NCBI RefSeq assembly: GCF_963855985.1
Contig: NC_087118.1
Span: forward strand, 10,188,501-10,252,500
From: Ostrinia nubilalis
Taxonomy: Eukaryota; Arthropoda; Insecta; Lepidoptera; Crambidae
Length of the DNA: 64,000 bases
Direction: 5' to 3'
Positions 44,065 to 52,312 of the stretch are shown here, piece by piece. The translations under genes were made by a program, and so were the position numbers. Position 1 is the first letter of the stretch, and every line of letters starts with the position of its first letter. The notes beneath the pieces were generated by a model. That model made no database searches, had not been told where the DNA came from, and was given only the letters and a program-made list of their open reading frames with translations.

Positions 44065-47000
44065 CATAGTGCCGTGTGGGGACGGCCGTAAAAGAATACT
44101 TTTCCCCACCGCCAACAGGAGGCGTGTCGTAAGAGGCGACAAACTCCTGTAGCACCGGACGGGCAGCAGCGTCTGCGTGCGAAATCAAGCAAAAAACTGC
44201 GATCGCCAACCCGCCTGCCAAGCGTGGTGATTAGGACAAAACCCTCCTAGATGATAGTGCAACCAGGAAAACGGCCCCTAGTCCCCGGCGGCCCTACTAT
44301 CCCGGACCACGGTAGCGGTCACGGTAACGGTGGGGCAAGGGGTGCGAAGAATCCCCGGGGGATGCCAAGCTACCAACACCGACGACCTCTGGCCCTGGCA
44401 ACCTTCAACGCTCGCACACTGCGTACAGACGTGAAGCTAGTGGAACTTGAGGAAGAATTGAGCAGGTTACGGTGGGATATCGTAGGATTATGTGAAGTCC
44501 GAAGAGAGGGGGAGGACACCATAATCCTGAAATCCGGAAACCTGCTCTATTTCCGGGAGGGCGACCAGCAGTCCCAGGGTGGTGTCGGGTTTATCGTCCA
44601 CAAGTCCCTTGTCAACAACGTGGTCCAGATCGAGAGTGTTTCGGCGAGGGTAGCGTACCTGATACTCAGAATCACCAAACGGTATTCGCTGAAGGTCATA
44701 CAGGTATACGCACCGACCACGGAACACCCCGACGACGAAGTGGAGACTATGTATGAGGATATTTCCAGAGCCATACATAGCTCCCGGTCCCATTTTACCG
44801 TTGTGATGGGGGACTTCAACGCGAAGCTAGGTAAACGAAGCGATAATGAGCTGAAAGTGGGGCAATTTGGGTACGGAGAGAGGAACGCACGTGGCCAACT
44901 GCTGGCTGGCTTTATGGAGAAGGAGGGCCTCTTTATGATGAACTCCTTCTTCAGAAAGCCAAAACAGCGAAAGTGGACATGGCTGCATCCCAATGGCGCT
45001 ACAAAAAATGAGATAGACTTCATCTTGTCGACGAAGAAGCATATATTCAATGATGTCTCTGTGATCAATTCGGTCAAAACAGGAAGCGATCACCGAATGG
45101 TAAGAGGCACATTGAATATCAGACCCAAGCTCGAGAGATGTCGACTGATGAAGTCTACGCTCCGCCCAGCGCCCATCCAACTCCAAAACCCCGAAAGCTT
45201 TCAACTCGAGTTGCAAAATCGTTTCGAATGCCTAGGAGACTGCGAAAATGTGGACGAATACAATGACAGGTTCGTGGAAATTGTCCAAACGACTGGGTCT
45301 AAGTTCTTTAAAACCCGTCGTTCAAAAGGAACCAAAAAGATCTCTGACCTCACCAATCAACTCATGGAAGAGAGACGGAACTTGGTTATGCAGTCCTCTG
45401 AAGATGCTGCTCAGTATCGGCGCCTCAACAGACAGATCTCCAAGTCTTTGACTCGCGACCTACGCCAATTTAATACAGACCGTATTAAAGAGGCGATTGA
45501 GCGAAACAAGGGCTCTAAAGTGTTCGCAAGAGATCTGTCTGTTGGTCAAAGTCAACTGACCAAGCTGAAGACAGAGGATGGCAGAGCCATTTCGTCGGGG
45601 CCGGAGATATTGGAAGAGGTTGAGAAGTTCTACGGACAACTATACACGAGTGTACGCGTACCTGTCACAAATCTAGCCGAGGACCCAAGAGCTAGACTGA
45701 CCCGACACTATACCGAAGATATCCCGGACGTCAGTCTGTACGAGATTAGAATGGCTCTCAAACAGCTGAAGAACAACAAGGCACCGGGTGATGATGGAAT
45801 CACGGCTGAGCTTTTGAAGGCAGGCGGAACGCCGGTACTAAGGGCTCTTCAGAAGTTGTTCAATTCCGTCATCCTCGAAGGAAAAACGCCTACGACATGG
45901 CACGGAAGTGTGGTGGTACTCTTCTTCAAAAAAGGTGACAAAACCTTGTTGAAGAATTATAGACCCATCTCACTTCTGAGCCATGTCTACAAGCTGTTTT
46001 CAAGAGTCATTACGAATCGTCTCGCTCGCAGGCTCGACGACTTCCAGCCTCCCGAACAAGCCGGTTTCCGAAAAGGCTTTAGTACCATAGACCACATACA
46101 TACGCTAAGGCAGATTATACAGAAGACCGAGGAGTATAATCAACCACTTTGCCTGGCGTTTGTGGATTATGAGAAAGCCTTCGATTCGGTCGAGACCTGG
46201 GCAGTGCTACAGTCTCTCCAAAGGTGCCAAATTGACTATCGATATATCGAAGTGTTGAGGGGTTTGTACAAAAACGCCACAATGTCGGTCCGCCTCCAGG
46301 ATCGGGACTCGAAACCTATCCAGTTGCAGCGAGGGGTAAGACAGGGAGACGTCATATCTCCAAAACTGTTTACCACCGCCCTGGAAGATGTCTTCAAGCT
46401 TCTGGACTGGAACGGATTTGGCATAAATATCAACGGCGAGTACATCACCCACCTTCGATTCGCGGACGATATCGTAGTCATGGCTGAGACCTTGGAGGAT
46501 CTAGGCACAATGCTCGATGGCCTTAGTAGAGCCTCTCAACAAGTGGGCCTCAGAATGAACATGGACAAGACAAAAATCATGTCTAATGTCCGTGTTGCAC
46601 CCACTCCTCTGAAGGTTGGAGACTCTACACTCGAAGTTGTTGACAATTATGTATACCTGGGACAAACAGTCCAGTTAGGTAGGTCCAACTTCGAGAAAGA
46701 GGTCAATCGTCGAATCCAACTCGGATGGGCAGCGTTCGGGAAGCTTTGCCATATACTCACGTCCGAAATACCGCACGTCCGCAAGTCGAAAGTATTTGAC
46801 CAATGCGTGTTGCCAGTGATGGTATACGGATCTGAGACGTGGTCGCTTACTATGGGCCTCATAAGAAGGCTCAAGGTCACCCAAAGGGCGATGGAGCGGG
46901 CTATGCTCGGAGTCTCCCTGCGTGATCGAATCAGAAATGAGGAGATCCGCAGGAGAACCAAAGTAACCGACATAGCTCGCAGAATTGCTAAAATCAAGTG

Positions 47001-47231
47001 GCAGTGGGCGGGGCACATAGCTCGTAGAGACGATGGCCGTTGGGGCAGGAAAGTTCTCGAGTGGCGACCACGGGCTAGAAGACGTAGCGTGGGCAGGCCT
47101 CCTACTAGGTGGACCGACGATCTGGTAAAGGTCGCGGGAAGAGCCTGGATGCGGGCAGCGCAGGACCGTTCATTGTGGAAAACCTTGGGGGAGGCCTTTG
47201 TCCAGCAGTGGACGTCATTTGGCTGAAACGA
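44065..47231 (+). mobile_element. RTE-clade non-LTR retrotransposon, copy 3, inside the ATPase gene
   Basis: A full-length 3.17-kb copy flanked by AGACACCACA (44055-44064, 47232-47241). It belongs to a different subfamily from the copies at 20788 and 30880 (clearly diverged but alignable throughout). Its 3' end is only GGCTGAAACGA, without a long (ATG)n tail. The 5' region keeps GTGCCGTGTGGGGACGGCCG. Confidence 0.9.
44251..47226 (+). CDS. Intact RTE endonuclease-reverse transcriptase
   Basis: 991 codons without stop or frameshift. The endonuclease (about residues 50-290) shows LATFNARTLRT, GLCEVRREGED, YAPTTEHPDDE, VMGDFNAKLG, KNEIDFIL and TGSDHRMVRG. RT (about 510-800) shows LKNNKAPGDDGI, KKGDKTLLKNYRPISLLS, EQAGFRKGFSTIDHI, CLAFVDYEKAFDSV, GVRQGDVISPKLF and HLRFADDIVVM. 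The C-terminus has GRPPTRWTDDLVKVAG and ends QQWTSFG. The protein nicks chromosomal DNA and copies its own RNA into the nick. An intact ORF with intact target duplication suggests recent or possible activity. Database proteins called craniofacial development protein 2-like are often such ORFs. Confidence 0.93.
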   Translation: MIVQPGKRPLVPGGPTIPDHGSGHGNGGARGAKNPRGMPSYQHRRPLALATFNARTLRTDVKLVELEEELSRLRWDIVGLCEVRREGEDTIILKSGNLLYFREGDQQSQGGVGFIVHKSLVNNVVQIESVSARVAYLILRITKRYSLKVIQVYAPTTEHPDDEVETMYEDISRAIHSSRSHFTVVMGDFNAKLGKRSDNELKVGQFGYGERNARGQLLAGFMEKEGLFMMNSFFRKPKQRKWTWLHPNGATKNEIDFILSTKKHIFNDVSVINSVKTGSDHRMVRGTLNIRPKLERCRLMKSTLRPAPIQLQNPESFQLELQNRFECLGDCENVDEYNDRFVEIVQTTGSKFFKTRRSKGTKKISDLTNQLMEERRNLVMQSSEDAAQYRRLNRQISKSLTRDLRQFNTDRIKEAIERNKGSKVFARDLSVGQSQLTKLKTEDGRAISSGPEILEEVEKFYGQLYTSVRVPVTNLAEDPRARLTRHYTEDIPDVSLYEIRMALKQLKNNKAPGDDGITAELLKAGGTPVLRALQKLFNSVILEGKTPTTWHGSVVVLFFKKGDKTLLKNYRPISLLSHVYKLFSRVITNRLARRLDDFQPPEQAGFRKGFSTIDHIHTLRQIIQKTEEYNQPLCLAFVDYEKAFDSVETWAVLQSLQRCQIDYRYIEVLRGLYKNATMSVRLQDRDSKPIQLQRGVRQGDVISPKLFTTALEDVFKLLDWNGFGININGEYITHLRFADDIVVMAETLEDLGTMLDGLSRASQQVGLRMNMDKTKIMSNVRVAPTPLKVGDSTLEVVDNYVYLGQTVQLGRSNFEKEVNRRIQLGWAAFGKLCHILTSEIPHVRKSKVFDQCVLPVMVYGSETWSLTMGLIRRLKVTQRAMERAMLGVSLRDRIRNEEIRRRTKVTDIARRIAKIKWQWAGHIARRDDGRWGRKVLEWRPRARRRSVGRPPTRWTDDLVKVAGRAWMRAAQDRSLWKTLGEAFVQQWTSFG

Positions 47232-47241
47232 AGACACCACA

Positions 47242-47507
47242 ATATTGATTGCTTTTACTTGTCACAAACATACTCTAAATTACCAAAACAATTGGTACGT
47301 GATAACGCTAACTTTTTAATAATCTTTAAACAAGACGATACTAATCTGAAACATATTTACAATGAGCATGTTAACACTGACATGACTTGGCATTCTTTTA
47401 AAAATATATGCTCAGAAATTTGGAAAGATCAACACAATTTTCTAGTAATTGATAAAGACAGGCCTATTGCAGAGGGGAGATATAGAAAAAATTCGATGTA
47501 TTCATAA
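47242..47507 (+). pseudogene. Packaging ATPase, C-terminal part
   Basis: It continues the ATPase frame after the RTE insertion: IDCFYLSQTYSKLPKQLVRD, NFLIIFKQDD and then FLVIDKDRPIAEGRYRKN, ending at TAA 47507. The SQTYSKLPKQ...RDNANF segment matches the sensor/arginine-finger region seen in Polinton ATPases, and the YRKN tail is typical. Confidence 0.88.
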
Positions 47508-47631
47508 TTTTGTAAAACGTACTGAGCTATGATTTTAACATGAAGGAAATCATTCACTAATAAAAATCGGTTGACATGGTAAAAATATTAGTATCTTTAT
47601 TTCTATTACAATTGATGGATGTGTTGTGATT

Positions 47632-48558
47632 ATGGAAGAAAATATTACACACCAATTAATTAAATCAGTTAAATCTATTAAGGCTAAAATAAAACAAATG
47701 AAAAATGAAGAGGATCAAACTGACTTAACTTTGAAAAAGTTACTGAACCCTGTAACCGTTCCTATTAAAACCTTGGTTGAAAATAGTTGTCATAATGATA
47801 ATAAACTATTTCAACATAAGAATAGTACACCAAGCGAATATTTCAAAGATTTAAACTATAGTAATACAGTTATTAATGATGAAGAAGGTAATGACGATGA
47901 AAGTGAAAAAACAAACATTTCATATAAAAGCTCTAACTTGTACGATGATGAGGATGAGGATCGAGATATTTTACTAAGGTCATTAGTGAAAGATGATCTG
48001 TTAGATATTTATGAAAACATTAATATTCCATGTGGAATACGAAGTCTTCATAGAAATGTATTTATGGGTAATTCAAAAGTAGTGATTTCTAAAATGGATA
48101 ATGTCCCGGGTTGTGATACTAAATATTTCATAACTATTGATAATGAACGATATGAATTAACACCTGGACTACGAGAATTGATTTTATCTAAGAAACCTGA
48201 TTTAAGTTTGGTTTCTGAAAATGATAAAATTAAATATAAAAATATGCTTTCCATTACCAACGCACATAGAAGAGATTACCATCCTAACGGACAGATCAAA
48301 GGTGATAAAAGCGCTAAATACCGTGAAATAATCAAACCGTTATTCAGTAATACTAATTCAGAAAAGCATGGTGGAAATTTTACAAACTTTAAAACGTATA
48401 GATCTAATACTGATTTAGTATACTGGGATGATCCTAATGAGTTGATTGAAAGATTTAAATTATTGATTGCCTCAAAAGAAGCTGGAAATACTAATCATAA
48501 TAACGAAATTTTATCTATTATTGAAGAATTAAAAGAATGCGGTATTATTAAAGAATAA
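47632..48558 (+). CDS. Conserved Polinton protein with TPGL...NAHRR motif
   Basis: 308 codons from ATG 47632, intact. The N-terminal half is charged and low in complexity (KAKIKQMKNEEDQTDLTLKK; acidic NDEEGNDDESEK and YDDEDEDRD). The C-terminal half holds the conserved core: PCGIRSLHRN, FITIDNERYELTPGLRELIL, MLSITNAHRRDYHP, then a KYREIIKPLF segment. This combination is found again and again in animal Polintons, but its function is not established; a virion-associated role is a guess from position. It lies between the ATPase and the coiled-coil gene. Confidence 0.82.
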   Translation: MEENITHQLIKSVKSIKAKIKQMKNEEDQTDLTLKKLLNPVTVPIKTLVENSCHNDNKLFQHKNSTPSEYFKDLNYSNTVINDEEGNDDESEKTNISYKSSNLYDDEDEDRDILLRSLVKDDLLDIYENINIPCGIRSLHRNVFMGNSKVVISKMDNVPGCDTKYFITIDNERYELTPGLRELILSKKPDLSLVSENDKIKYKNMLSITNAHRRDYHPNGQIKGDKSAKYREIIKPLFSNTNSEKHGGNFTNFKTYRSNTDLVYWDDPNELIERFKLLIASKEAGNTNHNNEILSIIEELKECGIIKE

Positions 48559-48588
48559 ATAAAAGCAGGAACATATTTTATTTTTATA

Positions 48589-48953
48589 CACCACTAAATT
48601 TTAATCACCGAAAAAAAAAATTCTGGGTAATGAGTTATTGATACTGATCCCATTTGTGCAAAAAAAAGAGTAAAATAAAGTGACTCAAAATATCCTACTA
48701 AAATTGGTAATTTATTGACACACGCGTCGCTAGCACTATTTAAGTACGATAATGTAACACTTATTAGAATTAAAAATGGTCTAAGTTAGCTAAGTATGTA
48801 ATAATAACACTGGAAGCGTGGTCGAGGCGTGAGCGAGACAGACAGATCGATGCAACGTGCGAGCGCGTACGACTACTCTAGCGAGCAGCGGAGTGACCCG
48901 GCTGTGACGCGTAAAATACGGACTAACGAAAATTTAACGAAAAATTAGTGGTG
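48589..48953. mobile_element. Possible TA-flanked MITE between two Polinton genes
   Basis: Inverted ends CACCACTAAATTTT and AAAAATTAGTGGTG lie between TA dinucleotides (48587-48588, 48954-48955). The middle is unusually GC-rich (48800-48915) for the region. Without it the two flanking genes would be about 50 bp apart, like their neighbours. Confidence 0.55.
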
Positions 48954-48977
48954 TATAGTGTCTCACAAACTTTCAAT

Positions 48978-49337
48978 ATGAACGTTGACAAATTCGGTCA
49001 TCATGCATATAAAAACAAAAGAATTAAAAATGATTTAATAATAGTTGATTGTTCTCTAAAACGTGTGAGTGATATTATTTTAGATGCACAAGATAAAATC
49101 ATACGAAATTTAAAATTACCAGTTCAAGCTACAGATAGCGTAAACAAGGAGTATGTTGATAAATCTATTGAAGATATCTTTGAAAAGATAGATATCAAAA
49201 ATACTATAGAAAAAGATTTATTATATAAATCCATAGATAAATGTCTGCAAGTCATTCAGTCAACTAATCATAAGTTGAGTGAATTGACTATAAAAATAAA
49301 TAATATTAAAAAAATTTCAAATAAATCCAAAAAATGA
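48978..49337 (+). CDS. Coiled-coil Polinton protein, possible fibre-like
   Basis: 119 codons from ATG 48978. The start NVDKFGHHAYKNKR and the middle NLKLPVQATDSVNKEYVDKS are typical of a conserved Polinton protein. The LP-x4-DxVNKxYVD motif also occurs in phage and adenovirus-like tail or fibre proteins as a trimer-forming segment. The C-terminal half is a likely coiled coil (SIEDIFEKIDIKNTIEKDLL...). Its stop overlaps the integrase start in ATGA (49334-49337). Function inferred from motif and position. Confidence 0.72.
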   Translation: MNVDKFGHHAYKNKRIKNDLIIVDCSLKRVSDIILDAQDKIIRNLKLPVQATDSVNKEYVDKSIEDIFEKIDIKNTIEKDLLYKSIDKCLQVIQSTNHKLSELTIKINNIKKISNKSKK

Positions 49338-50254
49338 GTAAAGCCGATGTGATTAATGAAATACACAAAAATGTGAGGGTCAATTTTCCACGACGAAGAG
49401 TTATTATGAAAGATATTGATGACTTGTGGTAAGCTGATCTGCTGCAAGCTGTCTCTGAAGAAAACAATGGTTATAAATATATTTTAGTAGTTATTGATAC
49501 TTTCTCAAAATATGCATAGGCCTAACCATTAAAACGAAAAACAAAACATGATATATGTGAAGCTTTTACTGATTTATTCGGTAATGGACGTGTACCAAAA
49601 AATTTGCAAACTGACTTCGGAACAGAGTTTTATAATAGTGACCTAAAGAAAATTTTAAAGAAACTTAATATCAGACATTATTCCACGTATTCTGTTAAAA
49701 AGGCTTCTATAGCAGAAAGATTTATTAGAACATTGAAAACGAAAATGTATAAATTATTTAGTCTAAAAGGTAATTACAAATGGATTGACGGCACTTTAAA
49801 TGACGCGATTCATGAATATAATCATGCTTATCATAGAACTATAGGGCTAAAGCCTGTAAATGTAAATAAAAATAATGTTCAGATATTACGCGATAGGTAT
49901 ATCAAACTATCGAACAGAATAGTGAAGAGACTCAAGTTTAGTGTCGGGGATTATGTGCGAATAAGCAAACATAAGGGATTATTTGAAAAAGGTTATACAC
50001 CTAATTGGTCAGCAGAAATATTCAAGATTATCAAAGTACAAAAAACATCTCCACCAACATACATAATTGAAGACGCAGGAAAAAGAGCTATTTTAGGCGC
50101 ATTTTATGAGCAAGAATTGTTAAAAACAAAGCATCCTAACATATACTTAATAGAAAAAGTATTAAAAATAAAAGGAAATAAGGTACTTGTGAAATGGTTA
50201 GGTTTACCTTCAAATGAAAAAAGCTGGATTAATAAATCGAATATAGTTCAATAG
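49334..50254 (+). pseudogene. Polinton integrase with chromodomain, three stop codons
   Basis: Reading from ATG 49334, the catalytic core has the first aspartate in LVVIDTFSKYA, the second in LQTDFGTEF and the glutamate in ASIAERFIRTLK. It ends with HRTIGLKPVNV and an SH3-like part (FSVGDYVRISKHKG). A chromodomain closes the protein (YLIEKVLKIKGNKVLVKWLG, then W in SWIN), which in relatives directs integration to chromatin. In-frame stops lie at 49430 (TAA), 49517 (TAG) and 49523 (TAA), the first two at expected glutamine and tryptophan positions. The frame is otherwise unshifted. The zinc-binding N-terminus is short or absent. Confidence 0.92.
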
Positions 50255-50302
50255 TATATTAAAACAGATACATTCTACAATCCAATTAGTTCTTAGCAAG
50301 TT

Positions 50303-51083
50303 ATGGTAGACAGCAGTCTCCTTAATTGGTTTATAAATCATTTACCCTTTGAACTTCACTTACCTGGATATAACTATTGTGGTCCTGGAACTAAACTAGT
50401 AACAAAACTACCTCGAAGAGAAAGGGGTATTAATTTATTGGACGAGTACTGTAAAGAGCACGATAAAGCTTATTACAAATCATCTTCATTAAGCGATCGT
50501 CACATAGCTGATATGAAATTGATGAAAATGGCAAGAAAACGTACACAATATTTAAATGCTGGTCTAGGAGAAAAGTTTGCAGCTCATTTAGTGAATAAAG
50601 CTATGTTGGCTAAAATTGTTACCGGATATAGTTTGAGAAAAAAGAAAAAAGAGATTGTGAAAAGTGGTGGTAGTGTGAAGAAACATTTAAAAAAAATTGT
50701 CTCTCATACAAAAAAACATTTACAAAAACTAAAGCCTAAGTGTAAAAAAATGGCTATTGAACTAGCAATAGCAGCAGCTAAGGAGTCCATGAAAGATTCT
50801 ACTATAAAACTACCTCGTATGATTCCTGTACCAAAAACTGGTGGAGTTCTTCCCCTTATACCTATATTTGCTGGATTGTCTGCTGCTGGAAGCTTGGCAG
50901 GTGGAGCAGCAGCAATCACTAAAGCTATTAATGCTTTAATTTAAAGCTGCTAAAAAACGTTTAGCTGAACTAAAACGACACAACGAAAAGATGGAAACAT
51001 TGTATATAGGGAAAGGTTTAGAAGTCAGACCTCATCAAAAGGGATTAGGAATTTTCATTAATGATAGTAAAAAAAAAAACTAA
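50303..51083 (+). pseudogene. Phospholipase A2-like capsid accessory protein, one frameshift
   Basis: From ATG 50303. Residues about 20-60 match the parvovirus-type phospholipase A2 fold: the calcium loop YNYCGPGTKL and the helix with HD dyad LLDEYCKEHDKAYY. A lysine-rich middle follows, then a hydrophobic glycine/alanine segment (GGVLPLIPIFAGLSAAGSLAG) resembling membrane-active adenovirus core proteins. The frame stops at 50944, but KAAKKRLAELKRHNEKM and GKGLEVRPHQKGLGIF continue in the neighbouring frame to TAA 51083, so a small frameshift sits near 50940. In relatives such a protein helps virions leave endosomes. The calcium-loop glycines and the HD pair are all present. Confidence 0.82.
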
Positions 51084-51457
51084 GTTATCGGCTACCCAAT
51101 CGAGCTTTGAGCAATATCGATATTATTAACAATTGTAAAGATATTCCATTCTTTCGAGGTGTTTATATGCGTGATGAATTGCCGAAGTACCCACTTTCAA
51201 AAGAATGTGGTATTATTAATCTAGACAGCTCAAAAAAATCAGGTTCTCACTGGGTAGCCTATGCAAAATACCATAAAAATATAATATATTTCAATAGCTA
51301 TGGTAATTTGAAGCCACCGAAAGAATTCATTTCTTATGTTGGTACAAGTAATATAAAATACAATATTGAAAATATACAACAAAATCATCCTTTTAACTGC
51401 GGGCATTTATGTCTCCAATTTCTCAGAAACTTTTGGTCTGAAATACTTAATAAATAG
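51071..51457 (+). CDS. Adenain-like cysteine protease, no clear ATG
   Basis: The frame is open from 51071, inside an 11-A run at the end of the previous gene. The family region starts near SNIDIINNCKDIPFFRGVYM. Catalytic histidine is in GSHWVAY and cysteine in NCGHLCLQF. The acidic residue expected in the FDSFG-like strand reads YFNSYGN, with asparagine. The first in-frame ATG (51167) comes after conserved residues, so the true start is missing or the protein arises by frameshifting. Its relatives cut capsid precursor proteins during maturation. Confidence 0.8.
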   Translation, partial: KKKLSYRLPNRALSNIDIINNCKDIPFFRGVYMRDELPKYPLSKECGIINLDSSKKSGSHWVAYAKYHKNIIYFNSYGNLKPPKEFISYVGTSNIKYNIENIQQNHPFNCGHLCLQFLRNFWSEILNK

Positions 51458-51491
51458 TTAGGAAAGCTTTCAAATGAATTAGTATTAAATA

Positions 51492-52169
51492 ATGTCTATC
51501 ACTTTAACCATTACCGGACACAAGTCCTGTTTAGAATCACAATTCCAACCACCTTTGACTTTATGGGAAAAATGTGAATGTGGATTATTATACTTTTCCG
51601 CTTTAAATTCCATCCCAAATGTAACTGCTCGCAACAACATATTTACTTATGGTGATGATAATAAACAGTTACAGTTACCTGTTGGAACGTACGACCTTTA
51701 CGATATTGCTGAATATCTTGAAACAAGTATCACTGATTGTGTAATCAAGATTAAACCCAATAACAATACCTTAAAGTGTTATTTTTATTGTTCTCAAAGA
51801 GTGGACTTCAGTGCAAATAATAGCATTGGGCAGTTACTAGGCTTTCAGAATGTAAAGTTAGAAGCAAATAAATGGTATGAATCTGTAAGTCCAGTTAACA
51901 TTCTCCCTCTGTCTGTGATAAGGATTGAATGTGATCTAGTGCAAGGATCGTATAATAACGGCTCGCCTTCACATATTATACATGAATTTGTGCCGGACGT
52001 ATCACCTGGTCACCGATATATAGAAATACCGAAAAATATTATATATCTACCTGTTAACAAATACTTTATATCATCTCTTAGTGTAAAGATTCTAGACGAA
52101 CACGGAAATTACATTGATTTCAGAGGAGAGCGTATTCAATTGCGTCTTCATTTACGTAAAGCAACATGA
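51492..52169 (+). CDS. Minor capsid (penton, single jelly-roll) protein
   Basis: 225 codons, intact. It shows the Polinton penton pattern: ITGHKSCLESQFQPPLTL at the N-terminus, YFSALNSIPNVTARNN, then LPVGTYDLYDIAEYL, SIGQLLGFQ and ECDLVQGSYNNGSPSHIIHE, VSPGHRYIEIPKNIIYLPV and a C-terminal RIQLRLHLRK. It would occupy the five-fold vertices of an icosahedral virion. The stop overlaps the next ATG (ATGA, 52166-52169). Confidence 0.88.
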   Translation: MSITLTITGHKSCLESQFQPPLTLWEKCECGLLYFSALNSIPNVTARNNIFTYGDDNKQLQLPVGTYDLYDIAEYLETSITDCVIKIKPNNNTLKCYFYCSQRVDFSANNSIGQLLGFQNVKLEANKWYESVSPVNILPLSVIRIECDLVQGSYNNGSPSHIIHEFVPDVSPGHRYIEIPKNIIYLPVNKYFISSLSVKILDEHGNYIDFRGERIQLRLHLRKAT

Positions 52170-52312
52170 TAGTATTTTATAAAGCTCAGAATCCGAACAT
52201 CAAGCGCGTCAATACTTGTCATAGTGTTAAAGTGTCCACACGTGTTAAGCCTGTTAAAAAAATAACGAAAGTAAATAAAAAGTTTCTTCAAGCTCTAGGA
52301 TTCAAAACATGA
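52166..52312 (+). CDS. 48-aa basic protein between the two capsid genes
   Basis: ATG 52166 to TGA 52312 encodes a lysine-rich protein (VKPVKKITKVNKKFLQALGF near the end). The ITKxNKKFLxxLGF ending recurs at this position in other Polintons. It overlaps the penton gene by ATGA on the left and the major capsid gene by ATGA on the right (52309-52312), which supports it as a real gene. Possible DNA-condensing or scaffold peptide; this is inference. Confidence 0.62.
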   Translation: MIVFYKAQNPNIKRVNTCHSVKVSTRVKPVKKITKVNKKFLQALGFKT

